From Oerskovia enterophila (GTDB taxonomy: Bacteria > Actinomycetota > Actinomycetes > Actinomycetales > Cellulomonadaceae), in contig NZ_MAQA01000024.1 in NCBI RefSeq assembly GCF_001692445.1, positions 1 through 64,000 of the forward strand: 64,000 nucleotides of DNA. Reading direction: 5' to 3'. Of the stretch, positions 45,506 to 54,554 are shown one piece after another (the first letter of the stretch is position 1; each line of letters begins with the position of its first letter). Position numbers and translations under genes: made by a program. The notes under the pieces were generated by a model that saw only the letters and a list, made by a program, of their open reading frames with translations, ran no database searches and was not told the DNA's origin.

Positions 45506-45924
45506 TGGGTTGCCTCCGGGTTGTCGTCAAGGATCACGAGGTAGTTGTCTGTCCGCTCCTGGCGGCTGTTCCCGTCCGCGCCGAGCCGGGCGGCCGAGGT
45601 TCGGGTGATGCGTGCAATGCCGCCGCGCGGGTACGTCCCGTGCAGCGCGCGGAAGACGGCCCCAGCGAGCACGTCGGCGCCGTCCGGTGTGCCGCGTGGG
45701 CCTCGGGAGCGAACCTGGAGGTAGCGCAGCGCGATGCCCGTCTCGATGTCGTCGACAGGCAGGTAGACCGCCACGGCTAGCGCGCGGTCCGGTGTGGCTC
45801 CGAGGGCGCCGTAGAAGATGCCGGTCTCCGCAGCCGTGTACGCGGGGCCCGCTGGGCGCCAGACCCCTACCCTGGCTGCCGCGAGACGTTCGCAGATCAC
45901 CCTCGTCAGCACGTCGTCGTCCAT
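45502..45924 (-). CDS. Phage tail terminator protein
   Basis: 140 aa. The order (between a gp10-like gene and the major tail protein) and the fold hints (VLTRVICERLAAARVGVW, AVYLPVDDIETGIALRYLQV) fit the tail terminator / minor capsid type that caps the tail tube. Coupled to the major tail gene. Confidence 0.75.
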   Translation of the reverse strand: MDDDVLTRVICERLAAARVGVWRPAGPAYTAAETGIFYGALGATPDRALAVAVYLPVDDIETGIALRYLQVRSRGPRGTPDGADVLAGAVFRALHGTYPRGGIARITRTSAARLGADGNSRQERTDNYLVILDDNPEATQ

Positions 45925-45935
45925 CGCGCCTCCAG

Positions 45936-45941
45936 TACCGT
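45936..45941 (+). promoter_or_regulatory. Leaderless -10 box TACCGT of a cargo gene
   Basis: TACCGT is exactly 6 bases upstream of ATG 45948, within the gap between two late genes of the opposite strand. Confidence 0.55.
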
Positions 45942-45947
45942 GTGCTC

Positions 45948-46199
45948 ATGAGTGACAACGCAGACATCCGGCCCACCGCTCGCCTCGTCGCCGCAGGCTG
46001 GGGCGCGATCGCGGTCGGCGTCGCCACGCTCGTTGCGGTGTGGTTCCTTGGCTTCGGGAAGGAGCCGGGGTACTGGACTGACGCTGCCGCGCCGATCGCT
46101 TGGGTCGTGCTCCTGGCGGGAATCGGACTGCTCGTGTGGGCGGCGGTGCGTCGGGCGCGGAACCGCGAGCTCGTCCAGCGCCGCCAGCTGGAGCGCTAG
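45948..46199 (+). CDS. Small membrane protein encoded against the late operon (moron)
   Basis: 83 aa with two hydrophobic helices (about 13-33 and 46-66) and a basic tail (RRARNRELVQRRQLER). It is the only plus-strand gene inside the structural module and has its own leaderless promoter, the hallmark of a moron expressed in the lysogen. Superinfection exclusion is a possible role. Confidence 0.65.
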   Translation: MSDNADIRPTARLVAAGWGAIAVGVATLVAVWFLGFGKEPGYWTDAAAPIAWVVLLAGIGLLVWAAVRRARNRELVQRRQLER

Positions 46200-46525
46200 C
46201 CTCCGAGTGCGGCGCGCACGCGCGCGGCAATGATCTGCTCGAGCTGGCCAATCGACTCGATCGCGGCCGACTCGAGGAACTTCGCCTGCCCGTCGTCGTG
46301 CTGCAGGTCGAGCGTCTCGTGCTGATAGACCGCGTACTCCAGGCTGGTTCCGACCGTTGCCTCCAGTGCGCCCGCGGATGCGGGGTCGACGTCGAGGGAC
46401 TCGCGCAGGTCCCCGGTCTCGCCGACCGGTGCGCGTGAACGGGCGACATCGCGCACGAGCGTCGCGGCGGCGTTGAGCCCTTCGGCCGCGGCGGCACGCA
46501 GGGCCGCGGTGGGGTCGCCACTCAT
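46196..46525 (-). CDS. HK97 gp10-like phage protein
   Basis: 109 aa. ARSRAPVGETGDLRESL is the typical gp10-like pattern, with SLEYAVYQHE following. Members join the head-tail interface or neck. Coupled to the head closure gene by four bases; its 3' end meets the plus-strand moron. Confidence 0.8.
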   Translation of the reverse strand: MSGDPTAALRAAAAEGLNAAATLVRDVARSRAPVGETGDLRESLDVDPASAGALEATVGTSLEYAVYQHETLDLQHDDGQAKFLESAAIESIGQLEQIIAARVRAALGG

Positions 46526-46848
46526 GTCAGCCGCAGCGTCTGGTAGGCCGGCAGGGTCGGGTGCGCAGCACGGCCGGAGGCAATGACGGTCGCCTCGCGC
46601 TCGGCGAGCCCGGGCCAGATGGTGACGAGCGACCCGGGCGGGGCGCTGACCGAGAACGAGAGGTGGATCGTGGTGGAGGAGACCACCTCGGACCCTGACG
46701 CGTCGCGCACGAGCTGGACCTCGTCGAGCACGAACGCGGGGACGGTGACCGGGTCGGCGTAGGCCTGGCCCATGCCGTCCGACCCGACCAGGGCCCGGAT
46801 GGTGACTTCGTGCGGGGTGCACCAGTCGGGCAGGTCGTTGGCGTCCAT
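46522..46848 (-). CDS. Head closure / stopper protein
   Basis: 108 aa, beta-rich (VTIRALVGSDGMGQAYADPV, FVLDEVQLVRDASGSEVV). Lies between the connector and gp10-like genes, the place of the head-tail stopper. The assignment rests mainly on order. Confidence 0.65.
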   Translation of the reverse strand: MDANDLPDWCTPHEVTIRALVGSDGMGQAYADPVTVPAFVLDEVQLVRDASGSEVVSSTTIHLSFSVSAPPGSLVTIWPGLAEREATVIASGRAAHPTLPAYQTLRLT

Positions 46849-47252
46849 CACGGCACCTGACGGGCGCCGGCCCACATGTCGATGCCGCCCGCGCGTTGGC
46901 GCAGGAAGCCGAGGTCGATCTTGTCCTGCTTGGCCAGGTAGACGTCGCCGCCGGGGTTCGCGTAGGTGCGGGCCTGGTTGAACGGCCCCCAGGTTGCGGA
47001 GTCCTGGGTGACCGGCGGGCCTGGCGTCGCCGAGCCGGGGAGTGCTCGCTTGACCATGCGTCGCGTGACGCGCACGACGGTCCCGGTCGGTGTCGTCAGG
47101 TCCGAGAGGATGCCGCGCCGGTCCGCGTCGAGGATCGCCTGAGAGGCTTCCAAGAGCAGGCCGGGGAGCGCGTCGGCCTCCGTGGAGGTGAGGGGCCGCC
47201 CCAGCCAGGTCGTGAACTCTTCGCTGGTGACGAACGGTGGTGTGAGCGCCAT
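46848..47252 (-). CDS. Head-tail connector protein
   Basis: 134 aa. FVTSEEFTTWLGRPLTSTEA and the helical ALPGLLLEASQAILDADRRG match the head-tail adaptor group (gp15/gp19-like). It follows the capsid gene and overlaps the stopper start (ATGA). Confidence 0.8.
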   Translation of the reverse strand: MALTPPFVTSEEFTTWLGRPLTSTEADALPGLLLEASQAILDADRRGILSDLTTPTGTVVRVTRRMVKRALPGSATPGPPVTQDSATWGPFNQARTYANPGGDVYLAKQDKIDLGFLRQRAGGIDMWAGARQVP

Positions 47253-47266
47253 GGCGGCCCCTCCTC

Positions 47267-47593
47267 TCACTCGCCCTGGGCCGTGGAGGCGACCAGGGTC
47301 TTGATGTCCTCGCGGGTGGCGTCTTCGGGGACCTCGAAGCCGAGGGCCTCGGCGTGCGCGACCCACTTCTCACGCGCGGCGTTGCCGTGCGGGGCGGCCG
47401 GGGAGGGTGAAGTGTCGCCATCCTCGGGGTCGCCCTGCTCGGGGTCCCCCTCGAGTTCGCCCTCGCCGTCCTCGGGGGTCTCGCGGGGGTCGTGGTCGTA
47501 GGACTCGAACCCGTTCCGGTCCGCGTACCGCTCGACCAGGTCCTCGTCGTCGAGCTCGAAGACGTTGCCGTTGGTGGCCTTGATCCAGGTCAT
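47267..47593 (-). CDS. Acidic phage head-region protein with SAP/Rho-like C-terminus
   Basis: 108 aa. Starts MTWIKATNGNVFELDDEDLV, has a very acidic middle (PEDGEGELEGDPEQGDPEDG), and ends in a helix-hairpin segment (LGFEVPEDATREDIKTLVAS) like SAP or Rho N-terminal modules. Located between capsid and connector; possibly a capsid accessory or decoration protein. Confidence 0.6.
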   Translation of the reverse strand: MTWIKATNGNVFELDDEDLVERYADRNGFESYDHDPRETPEDGEGELEGDPEQGDPEDGDTSPSPAAPHGNAAREKWVAHAEALGFEVPEDATREDIKTLVASTAQGE

Positions 47594-47605
47594 GGCGTTC
47601 TCCTC

Positions 47606-48427
47606 TCAGGCCGAGATGTAGGTCTGGACGGCGGTGGCGCGCAGCACCTTGGACCCGTAGACGTGCAGGCCGTCGACCTGGTCGCCGAAGGCGTCGGTCA
47701 CGGTCTGCGCGCGGGTCTTGACGATCTGGTCGGCGTAGCCCACCGAGCGGCCGTGGTAGCCGATCGCGGCGGGCTTGTCGGCGTTCGCGAGCGCGGACGC
47801 CTGGCTCTCCAGGAGGGTGAAGCCGAGCACGTCGTTGGCGAGCACGCCGCGGCGCAGCTCGTCGTCGGTGCCGGCCTCGTTCGCCTTGATGAGGTGCGAG
47901 CCGGGCCCGAACAGCAGCGAAGCGAACTCGGCGTTGAGCGCGGCCGAGCGCCCGGTAGTGGGGATCTTGGCCTTGTTCAGGACCTTGCGGAGCCGCACGA
48001 GCACTGCCCACGCGCCGGCGAAGTCGGTGATCGCTGCGGTGCCACCACCGGCGGTGCCGCTGGCGAGCATCTCGCTGATGACGAAGTTCTCGGCCACATC
48101 CGCCAGGCCAGCGGCGGCGTCGGCCTGCACGGCGTCGAAGTTGCCGGCGGCCTGGACCTTGTCGACGTCGTCGACGAGGAAGGCGAAGTACTTCTGCTGG
48201 TCGATCAGGAGCTCCTGGCCGGCGTCGGTCAGGCCCTCGCGGGTGATCGATCCGGCGTAGGTCTTGATCGTGGGCTGGGTGAAGGAGGTGATCTTCACCT
48301 TCTCGCCGCCGTTGACGATGTCGCCCTCGTAGTCGGTGTTCAGGGTCGGGACGACGACCTGCGCGTTGTGCAGGTTCTCGAGGATCCCGGCGTGCCAGAT
48401 TGCCGGGATGTAGTTGTTGACGGCCAT
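47606..48427 (-). CDS. Major capsid protein
   Basis: 273 aa with HK97-fold features of the P22 coat/gp5-like actinophage group: NNYIPAIWHAGILENLHNAQ at the start, KVKITSFTQPTIKTYAG, and LVRLRKVLNKAKIPTTGRSA. Lies after the scaffold gene. RBS AAAGGGG. Confidence 0.9.
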   Translation of the reverse strand: MAVNNYIPAIWHAGILENLHNAQVVVPTLNTDYEGDIVNGGEKVKITSFTQPTIKTYAGSITREGLTDAGQELLIDQQKYFAFLVDDVDKVQAAGNFDAVQADAAAGLADVAENFVISEMLASGTAGGGTAAITDFAGAWAVLVRLRKVLNKAKIPTTGRSAALNAEFASLLFGPGSHLIKANEAGTDDELRRGVLANDVLGFTLLESQASALANADKPAAIGYHGRSVGYADQIVKTRAQTVTDAFGDQVDGLHVYGSKVLRATAVQTYISA

Positions 48428-48446
48428 GGGGTGGCCCCTTTCTGGG

Positions 48447-49007
48447 TCAGGAGATCCCGAGCAGGCGGTTGAGGCGGCCAGCGCGGCGTGCCTCGTTGAT
48501 CTGCGCAGGCGTCATGGATGCGAGGTCGGTCTGTGCGAGCTGGGTGACGCGGTCGCCCGGGTTGCCGGTCCCCTCGGTGGGGACCTGCGGCCCGCGTTCG
48601 GCCGGGGGAGTGGTGATGAGCGGCTTGAGGACCTCGGCGTGGGCCTGGATGTCCTCGAGCGTGGAGCCGGACAGGGCGGTGGCGGGGACGCCGGTCGCTG
48701 CGGCGACCTCGGCCTTCCACTTGGTGACCTGCTCACGGTCCTTGAACTTCGCGACCTCGGCCTCGGCCGCGAGCGCGCGGTCGTTGGCCTTCTGGATGTC
48801 GGTCTTCTGCGCCTCGGTGAGCTTGTCGAACTCGCCCGCCTTGGTCTTGAGGTCGTCGTAGTCCGCGAACTTCGCGCGCTCGCGCGAGAGGCGGTCCGCG
48901 ATGATGCGGTTGAACTCGTCCTGGCTTGCGGGGGGCGTGAAGGTCACGCCCTGTCCGCCCTGGTCGTTCGGTCCAGGCTGCTCGACCGTCTGCTGCTCGT
49001 TGCTCAT
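48447..49007 (-). CDS. Capsid scaffolding protein
   Basis: 186 aa, highly helical. Charged coiled coil (ADYDDLKTKAGEFDKLTEAQ) flanked by Pro/Gln-rich ends (QPGPNDQGGQ), the usual scaffold composition. Directly upstream of the capsid gene. The ATG at 49007 has GGAAGGA 8 bases upstream. Confidence 0.85.
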   Translation of the reverse strand: MSNEQQTVEQPGPNDQGGQGVTFTPPASQDEFNRIIADRLSRERAKFADYDDLKTKAGEFDKLTEAQKTDIQKANDRALAAEAEVAKFKDREQVTKWKAEVAAATGVPATALSGSTLEDIQAHAEVLKPLITTPPAERGPQVPTEGTGNPGDRVTQLAQTDLASMTPAQINEARRAGRLNRLLGIS

Positions 49008-49093
49008 CGTTGGTTCCTTCCGTAGGCCCGTCGGCATCTGTTCCGGCCCGTTTCCCCTGGCCGTTCGGGTAGTCCCACCGGACGGTGGGAAGG

Positions 49094-49861
49094 TCAGTCG
49101 GCGTGCTCGTCCTGTGCGTGGTCGGACTCGCCGGGGTACTTGTGCTCGAGCCAGGCGGCGACCTGGGCTCGATGCCGCTCACGCTCGCGCGGGTTCATGC
49201 GCGCGGTGTTGCGGGACGCGACGTAGGTCGAGACGTCGACCTCTGGGGCGTCGTGGTCGAAGACGGGAAACGCCACGCAGTTGCACACCGGGGCGTGCGA
49301 GGCGAAGCGGGCCGTGGCTTCCTTGTAGACCGCGCCGCGCGAGGCCAGCGCCCGGCAGAACCGGCACGCACCGGGTCGGGCGCGGCGCCCCCACCCGGCC
49401 GCACCTGAGCCGCGCAGGCGCGTGTTCTGCACGATCGTGCGCCGACCGGTCTGCAGGACCTCGCGCGCCGCGGCCTTCGACACGACCTCCAGCGCCTTCT
49501 CCGGTGTCGGGCTCGTCAGGTAGCGGTCGGTGGCGTACAGCAGCCCGGACTCCACGACGGCCAGGTCCGGCGGTGCGGTCGTCGCGACGAACGACCGGGC
49601 GGTGGATGTGGCGACCCGGCGGACCAGGCCCTCGTCGAGCGCGTCGTAGTACAGCGACTCGAACCAGTCGGCCGCCACGGTCGCCGCAATGTCGCCGTAG
49701 CGCTGCACCAGCAGCGGCACGTAGTTCAGCAGCGCGGTACGCACCCGATCCGGGCGGGCCAGGTCAAGGTAGGACCAGAACTGCGCAAGGTCCGCCTCAA
49801 CCTGGCCCGTGAGCTCGATGCCCGCCGCCCGATAGGTCGCGATCTGGGCGTCTGTGGCCAC
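49094..49861 (-). CDS. MuF-like minor capsid / head morphogenesis protein
   Basis: 255 aa between portal and scaffold genes. The C-terminal part has a CRFCRAL pair and CNCVAFP, a zinc-like cluster typical of actinophage MuF-like or VG15-like proteins. It presumably acts in prohead assembly or is co-injected. Order and motif support the call; catalysis is not implied. Confidence 0.78.
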   Translation of the reverse strand: MATDAQIATYRAAGIELTGQVEADLAQFWSYLDLARPDRVRTALLNYVPLLVQRYGDIAATVAADWFESLYYDALDEGLVRRVATSTARSFVATTAPPDLAVVESGLLYATDRYLTSPTPEKALEVVSKAAAREVLQTGRRTIVQNTRLRGSGAAGWGRRARPGACRFCRALASRGAVYKEATARFASHAPVCNCVAFPVFDHDAPEVDVSTYVASRNTARMNPRERERHRAQVAAWLEHKYPGESDHAQDEHAD

Positions 49862-49864
49862 GGG

Positions 49865-51523
49865 TCACTTCTCCTCGAGGCCCGCGGCCTCCGACTCGGG
49901 CATGCGGAGCGAGACCGGCATGGCCCCGGTGAACTTGAGCCCCTCAAGCCCGAGACGCGAGGATGCGTCGTCCTGGTCGACTCCGGCGCGAGTAGCGACT
50001 CCGATCGCTTCGAACTTCTTCTTGAGCGTCTCCACGTCGTCGGCGGCCGCAGGCGTCGGTGCTGCCTCCTGAGCGGGCGCCGAGAGCACCTCCGCGGCCG
50101 CGGCTGCGCTCTGACCTCGCGCAGACGCGAGGATCGCCGTCAGGTTGGCGCGTGATGCCTCCCGCGCCCACTGGGCCCGCATGCTCTCGATCTCCTCGGG
50201 GGTGTACCCCATGCGGGAGAGCTCGACGTCGGTCTCGGCCAGGCGAGGCACGGCCTGGACGCGTGCGAGCGATGCTTGGGCACGGGAGACCTCTGACGGC
50301 GCGGACCACGAGCCCCACACCGATCGCAGGCTTCGCGCCTCAGCCAGGGCCGCGGGGGAGTCGGTCGACATCGCGACCGCGCGCAGCATCAGGCGTCGCC
50401 ACGCGGGACCGAGCGCCGACTTCTGCCAGTGCTCGATCTCCATGCCGAGGTCTTCGTTGCGCGCGCGGATCGCGTCGGCCGACTCGGGGTTGTCCTGGAT
50501 GATGCCGAGCGAGCCTGCTGGCAGCGACGTCTCGCCCGTGTACATCATCGCGAGCGAGCGCTGCTGCTCGATGTTCGGCTGCATGGTCTGCTGGGCGAAC
50601 TGACCGACCTGCGGAAGGTTGCCGTCCTCGTCGCGCGAGAGCGTCAGAAGCCGTCCCAGCATCACGGTCCATGCGGGGATCGGGTTCCCGTCCTTGTCCT
50701 CGAACGCGTCATCCTCGGCGCCAAGGGCATACCGCTGGGGTGCGTTGTAGAACTCTGCGCCGACCTCGGTGCGCAGCATCGTGCGGACCATGGCGTCGGT
50801 CAGGTACATGACCGCGCGGGTGATTCGCGAGCGACCGAAGGGGCGCTCCAGGCTCGCGCGGAAGGGCAGCAGCTCAACGGGCACGCCCATCGTGTGGTCG
50901 ATGGTCTCGACGTCGTACAGGCCCGGGCGCACCATGCGCATGACCTCGACGCGGTTGGGCGTGTAGAGGTTCATCAGGGTCGGCTGCCCGGTCTTGGCGT
51001 CGACGTCGATGATCGACAGGCCATTGCCGAGGCAGCGGCGGCGCCGGTCCCAGTCGCCGGTGGCGTTCTCCGCGGACTGAGCGGTGATCAGGGCCCCGGG
51101 CTCGCTTGCCGCCTGGTCGCCCTGGGTGACGAACCCGAACGCGCACGAGTGCATCAAGGCAGACGTGTGAGCCGCAGGCGCTTCGGCGTCGAGCCGGTTG
51201 TCCTCCCAGATCTGACCGACCAGCGACTTGACCTCCTGGCCCCCCTGGGTCGTGTCGAAACCCTCGAGGACCGTGCGCCGCGACATCGCATCGACGGCCT
51301 TGGCCGGCCATCCGGCGACGACCTCGACACTGCGCAGCGAAGGCGGGATCGAGATCCCCAAGTCCTTGAGTACGTTCAGCCCGTCGTAGTACCGGCGGCG
51401 CAGCTCGTTGCGGTGGCGCTTGCCGTTGACCTTCTCGACCAGGTGGCGCACGAGGCCCACGTGATCCGGGTCGAGCCCAGCAAAGACGGCCGAGGAGATC
51501 GCAACGGGCTTGCTGCGCGTCAT
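49865..51523 (-). CDS. Phage portal protein
   Basis: 552 aa of the SPP1-gp6-like group. Signature segments: HRNELRRRYYDGLNVLKDLG near the start, YTPNRVEVMRMVRPG, FGRSRITRAVMYLTDAMVRT and GSLGIIQDNPESADAIRARN. Forms the dodecameric DNA gate. Starts at ATG 51523, overlapping the terminase stop. Confidence 0.93.
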   Translation of the reverse strand: MTRSKPVAISSAVFAGLDPDHVGLVRHLVEKVNGKRHRNELRRRYYDGLNVLKDLGISIPPSLRSVEVVAGWPAKAVDAMSRRTVLEGFDTTQGGQEVKSLVGQIWEDNRLDAEAPAAHTSALMHSCAFGFVTQGDQAASEPGALITAQSAENATGDWDRRRRCLGNGLSIIDVDAKTGQPTLMNLYTPNRVEVMRMVRPGLYDVETIDHTMGVPVELLPFRASLERPFGRSRITRAVMYLTDAMVRTMLRTEVGAEFYNAPQRYALGAEDDAFEDKDGNPIPAWTVMLGRLLTLSRDEDGNLPQVGQFAQQTMQPNIEQQRSLAMMYTGETSLPAGSLGIIQDNPESADAIRARNEDLGMEIEHWQKSALGPAWRRLMLRAVAMSTDSPAALAEARSLRSVWGSWSAPSEVSRAQASLARVQAVPRLAETDVELSRMGYTPEEIESMRAQWAREASRANLTAILASARGQSAAAAAEVLSAPAQEAAPTPAAADDVETLKKKFEAIGVATRAGVDQDDASSRLGLEGLKFTGAMPVSLRMPESEAAGLEEK

Positions 51524-52962
51524 GCCATCACCCGTCCCTTCGTCTTGCGCCCAGGGCGCCGCTTGCTCGTCATGGCCGCCCAGTAGGCGTAGGTCACTGC
51601 TTCCAGGGGCGTCACGTCGTGCCCGCCCAAGGGCTTCCAGCCCCACCCACCGTTGGTCCCGATCGGACGCTTGCCCGCGTGCGCGACTGCGACCGCGAGG
51701 ATGGGTTGCGCCCAGTGCGTCATCGAGGTCGCCTCGACGGCGTTGAGCAGCATCGAGTGCGCGGTGATCGCCTGGTCTGTGGTCGGCGCCCAGATCACAC
51801 GTTCGGGCACCTTCTGCGCCCGCAGGGCCTCGATCAGCGTGCCGGCGTGCGACTTGCCTTCGACGACGATCTGCGCGGCGTTCATGTGTCGGGCCTCGAG
51901 CCAGTCCACGAGCCACCCGATGCCGCCCGCGGTGCTGCGCGCGTCGATCACCTCGACGTGCGCCTTGCCCGACTCGGGGCGCAGGCACACCGCCAGTGAG
52001 ACGCGCGCACCGTCCGGGGAGAACTTCACCGCGTAGGACACACGCCCCTGGGCGGGCGGGTTCGCCACGGCGAGCGGCCTCCAGGACGCCTCGACGTCGA
52101 TCAGGCCGAGCACGGCGTCCGAGTCCCAGCGCCCGAGCCGCTCGCGAGCAAACCCCGCGGGGGACATCGCGGCGAGCTCGTCCACGATCACCGACGCCTG
52201 CAGGCGGATACCCAGGCTCGGGTTCGTCTGAGCCCACAGCGCCTTGTCGGTGATGTTGACGTTGCCCTCGACGGACCACTCATGCCACGACAAGCGCTTG
52301 TCTCGCCCGGCCACGCCCTGCCCGCGCATGCGGGTGAAGACCTCGCCCGGGCTGTTCGGCCCGGGCGGCGTGCCGGTGAAGATCTGCTGCGGGTCGCCCG
52401 AGGGCGCGGAGGAGATCGTCGGGAGCAGCGCCTCGAGCTGCTCGTCGGTGAGTTCCTGTGCCTCGTCGCAGACCAGGTCGTCCACGGTGAACCCGCGGCC
52501 CGACCCGCGCGAACGAGCGACGAACTCGACCGAGCCGCCGTTGTTCAAGACGATGGCTTCCTGGCCGTTCGTCTTGCGGATCTCCACGACCATCGCCGCG
52601 AGCTCGGGGTACTTGCGCTTGTTCTGGAAGAACGACGCCAGACGAAGGAACGCCTTGCGCGCCGTCTTGATCTCGTGCGCGGTGTGCAGGATCTTGCGGC
52701 CCTCGACTACGAGCTTGAACAGTTCGACGGCCTCGAGAACCCCGTTCTTGCCGTTCTGCCGCGGCACCGACAGCCCGCACCGGCCCGCCGCCAACTTCCC
52801 GTCAGGCTTGCGCCCGAGCCAGGAGACGATCACCAGGGACTGCCAGGGGTCCGGCGTCAGCCCGTAGGACGTCGCCAGGAAGCACGCCTCGTCGCCATCG
52901 GACCACTTCGCCTTCGGCTCCAGCCGGATGCGCGGCGCCTGGCAGCCGAGGAGTGCACTCAT
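51520..52962 (-). CDS. terL: Terminase large subunit
   Basis: 480 aa. ATPase motor with Walker A-like PRQNGKNG and Walker B VDDLVCDEAQEL, then the nuclease part with D residues in VSYAVKFSPDG and the C-terminal APTTDQAITAHSML. It cuts and packages phage DNA through the portal. Close packing with the small subunit region upstream. Confidence 0.94.
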   Translation of the reverse strand: MSALLGCQAPRIRLEPKAKWSDGDEACFLATSYGLTPDPWQSLVIVSWLGRKPDGKLAAGRCGLSVPRQNGKNGVLEAVELFKLVVEGRKILHTAHEIKTARKAFLRLASFFQNKRKYPELAAMVVEIRKTNGQEAIVLNNGGSVEFVARSRGSGRGFTVDDLVCDEAQELTDEQLEALLPTISSAPSGDPQQIFTGTPPGPNSPGEVFTRMRGQGVAGRDKRLSWHEWSVEGNVNITDKALWAQTNPSLGIRLQASVIVDELAAMSPAGFARERLGRWDSDAVLGLIDVEASWRPLAVANPPAQGRVSYAVKFSPDGARVSLAVCLRPESGKAHVEVIDARSTAGGIGWLVDWLEARHMNAAQIVVEGKSHAGTLIEALRAQKVPERVIWAPTTDQAITAHSMLLNAVEATSMTHWAQPILAVAVAHAGKRPIGTNGGWGWKPLGGHDVTPLEAVTYAYWAAMTSKRRPGRKTKGRVMA

Positions 52963-53183
52963 GTCAGCAGCGCCGGCGCGACCGTCCGCCAGATCCGGTC
53001 ACGGACCTCCTGCGGAAGACGCAATGCACCACGCGTCCACACGACCGAGTCGGCCAGGCAGCCACGCACGCCGTCCATGCTCCGAGGAGTCACGATCACC
53101 GAGTGCTGCGGGGCATGATGCTCGGTCCACTCCCGCCCGTCACGCACGTTGGCGGCGATCACCACGACCACAGGAGCCGACAT
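52959..53183 (-). CDS. Small phage protein between terminase subunits
   Basis: 74 aa. Starts MSAPVVVVIAANVRDGREWT and contains VIVTPRSMDGVRGCLADSVV and ALRLPQEVRDRIWRTVAPAL. No family recognised. Its stop overlaps the terL start (TGATG) and it begins two bases before the small subunit ends. Confidence 0.65.
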   Translation of the reverse strand: MSAPVVVVIAANVRDGREWTEHHAPQHSVIVTPRSMDGVRGCLADSVVWTRGALRLPQEVRDRIWRTVAPALLT

Positions 53184-53184
53184 C

Positions 53185-53583
53185 TCAAGAACCTCCTGCG
53201 CGCTGCTTCTCTCGCCGCTCACGCAGCTCGTCGAGCGGGGACTTGGTCGGGGTCTGCTCGGGCTCCGTGGTGGCGCCCTTGCCAACACCCAGGGTCATGA
53301 GCACCTGTCGCAGGGCGTTGATCTGCTGGCGGGACTCACCGAGGACGTTGTCGAACTTCACCTCGACGGTGATCTCGTCGCCGCCCTCAAAGGCATGCGG
53401 AATCCGGAAGCGCATCAGCTCGAGCACGCCCTTGCCAGCGATGATCCGATCGAGCTCGTCGAGACGATCCGCGACCCGGGCCGCCTCCTCGGCAAGCACC
53501 AGACGCGCCTCCTCGGTGACCCCCTCGGTCAGGGCGTCGTAGAGCCGCTGACCACGGGCCCCGAACCTCGCCTCGTCGGCCAT
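53185..53583 (-). CDS. Probable terminase small subunit
   Basis: 132 aa, helical and charged (EEARLVLAEEAARVADRLDE, RQQINALRQVLMTLG). The position just before terL and the length fit the small subunit that recognises the packaging site. ATG 53583 was chosen; the frame continues to 53631 but without a good site. Confidence 0.7.
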   Translation of the reverse strand: MADEARFGARGQRLYDALTEGVTEEARLVLAEEAARVADRLDELDRIIAGKGVLELMRFRIPHAFEGGDEITVEVKFDNVLGESRQQINALRQVLMTLGVGKGATTEPEQTPTKSPLDELRERREKQRAGGS

Positions 53584-53706
53584 CTCGACCCCCGTCCCGG
53601 AATTTTCGAACCGCTCGGGGGGATATCGCAAAACCCCTGGGCTGCGCCGTCCCCTTGCCAGGGGAGGGGGTGGTGCCCCCTGTGGCTCGAGTCGCGCGGG
53701 TCGGGT

Positions 53707-54453
53707 TCACCACGCGCGGCTGGTCGCGATGGGCCCGGCCCCCAGGACGGTGGGCTGAGTGTTGCCGTTCCCGTTCCCTGTGGTCTGCCAGATGGTGGGC
53801 CAGTCGGGGAAGTCAGGCACGGCATCGTCGCGGTCGTACTGCTTGAGCCAGGTGTCGACGCCTCGGGTTGCGCCTGCGGTGTCGTGCCGTCCACGCCCAG
53901 CGATGCGGGCGCGGAGCTCGTCACGGGGGGCGGTCAGCAGGTAGACGTGGGTTGCTCCGGTCAGGCGTGCGGCTGCGGCGCGTGCGCTGCTGGTGGCGCC
54001 GGATCGGATGACGACGGCTTGTCCGTCGGGTCGGTGTGCGAGCTGGGAGATGGCGGCGCGGAAGTGGGCTTCGCCTTGCCAGTGCGGGTCGTCGCGGTCG
54101 TAGACCTCGAGGCCGGATGCGCGGGCTGCAGTGGTCTTCCCGGATCCGGGTGGGCCGCAGAGGATGACGACGACGCGAGGGGCCGGTCGTCGTTCGCGGG
54201 AGCGGCGCTTCTTGTTGCAGTCGGAACAAAGCACGCGGGAGTTCTCGAACGTGTCGTGCCCGCCGTCTTCGGCGGGCACGATGTGGTCGACCTCGACAAG
54301 GTCGGGTCGGTAGGTGCTGGGCGTGCGCTTGGTGTCGTAGTCGAGGAGGCGTTCACAGTCCGGGCAGTGGGTGATGCCCTCTTCCTGGGCGACCTTGCGG
54401 CGTCGTCGGACGATGCCCTTCCACTTCGCTGTGCCGGTGCGTGAGGTCGCCAT
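53707..54453 (-). CDS. HNH endonuclease fused to a P-loop kinase-like domain
   Basis: 248 aa. N-terminal HNH: C30-x2-C33, VDHIVP (D56-H57), N71 and C76-x2-C79 with following N80. The C-terminal half has Walker A GPPGSGKT (100-107) and a nucleotide-kinase-like fold (VVIRSGATSS, VYLLTAPRDELRARI). HNH proteins next to terminase help cleave at packaging in HK97-type phages; the kinase-like partner may act on nucleotide or DNA ends. I know HNH beside terminase, but the fusion is unusual. ATG 54453. Confidence 0.82.
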   Translation of the reverse strand: MATSRTGTAKWKGIVRRRRKVAQEEGITHCPDCERLLDYDTKRTPSTYRPDLVEVDHIVPAEDGGHDTFENSRVLCSDCNKKRRSRERRPAPRVVVILCGPPGSGKTTAARASGLEVYDRDDPHWQGEAHFRAAISQLAHRPDGQAVVIRSGATSSARAAAARLTGATHVYLLTAPRDELRARIAGRGRHDTAGATRGVDTWLKQYDRDDAVPDFPDWPTIWQTTGNGNGNTQPTVLGAGPIATSRAW

Positions 54454-54554
54454 GTTCGACCTCCTACGTGGTGCCCTGACGGGTCGGGTCGCTCGCCGTG
54501 CTGAGCCTGTGGTTGGCCACGGGGTTCCGGCGACGCCGTCAGGGAGTGTGCGGG

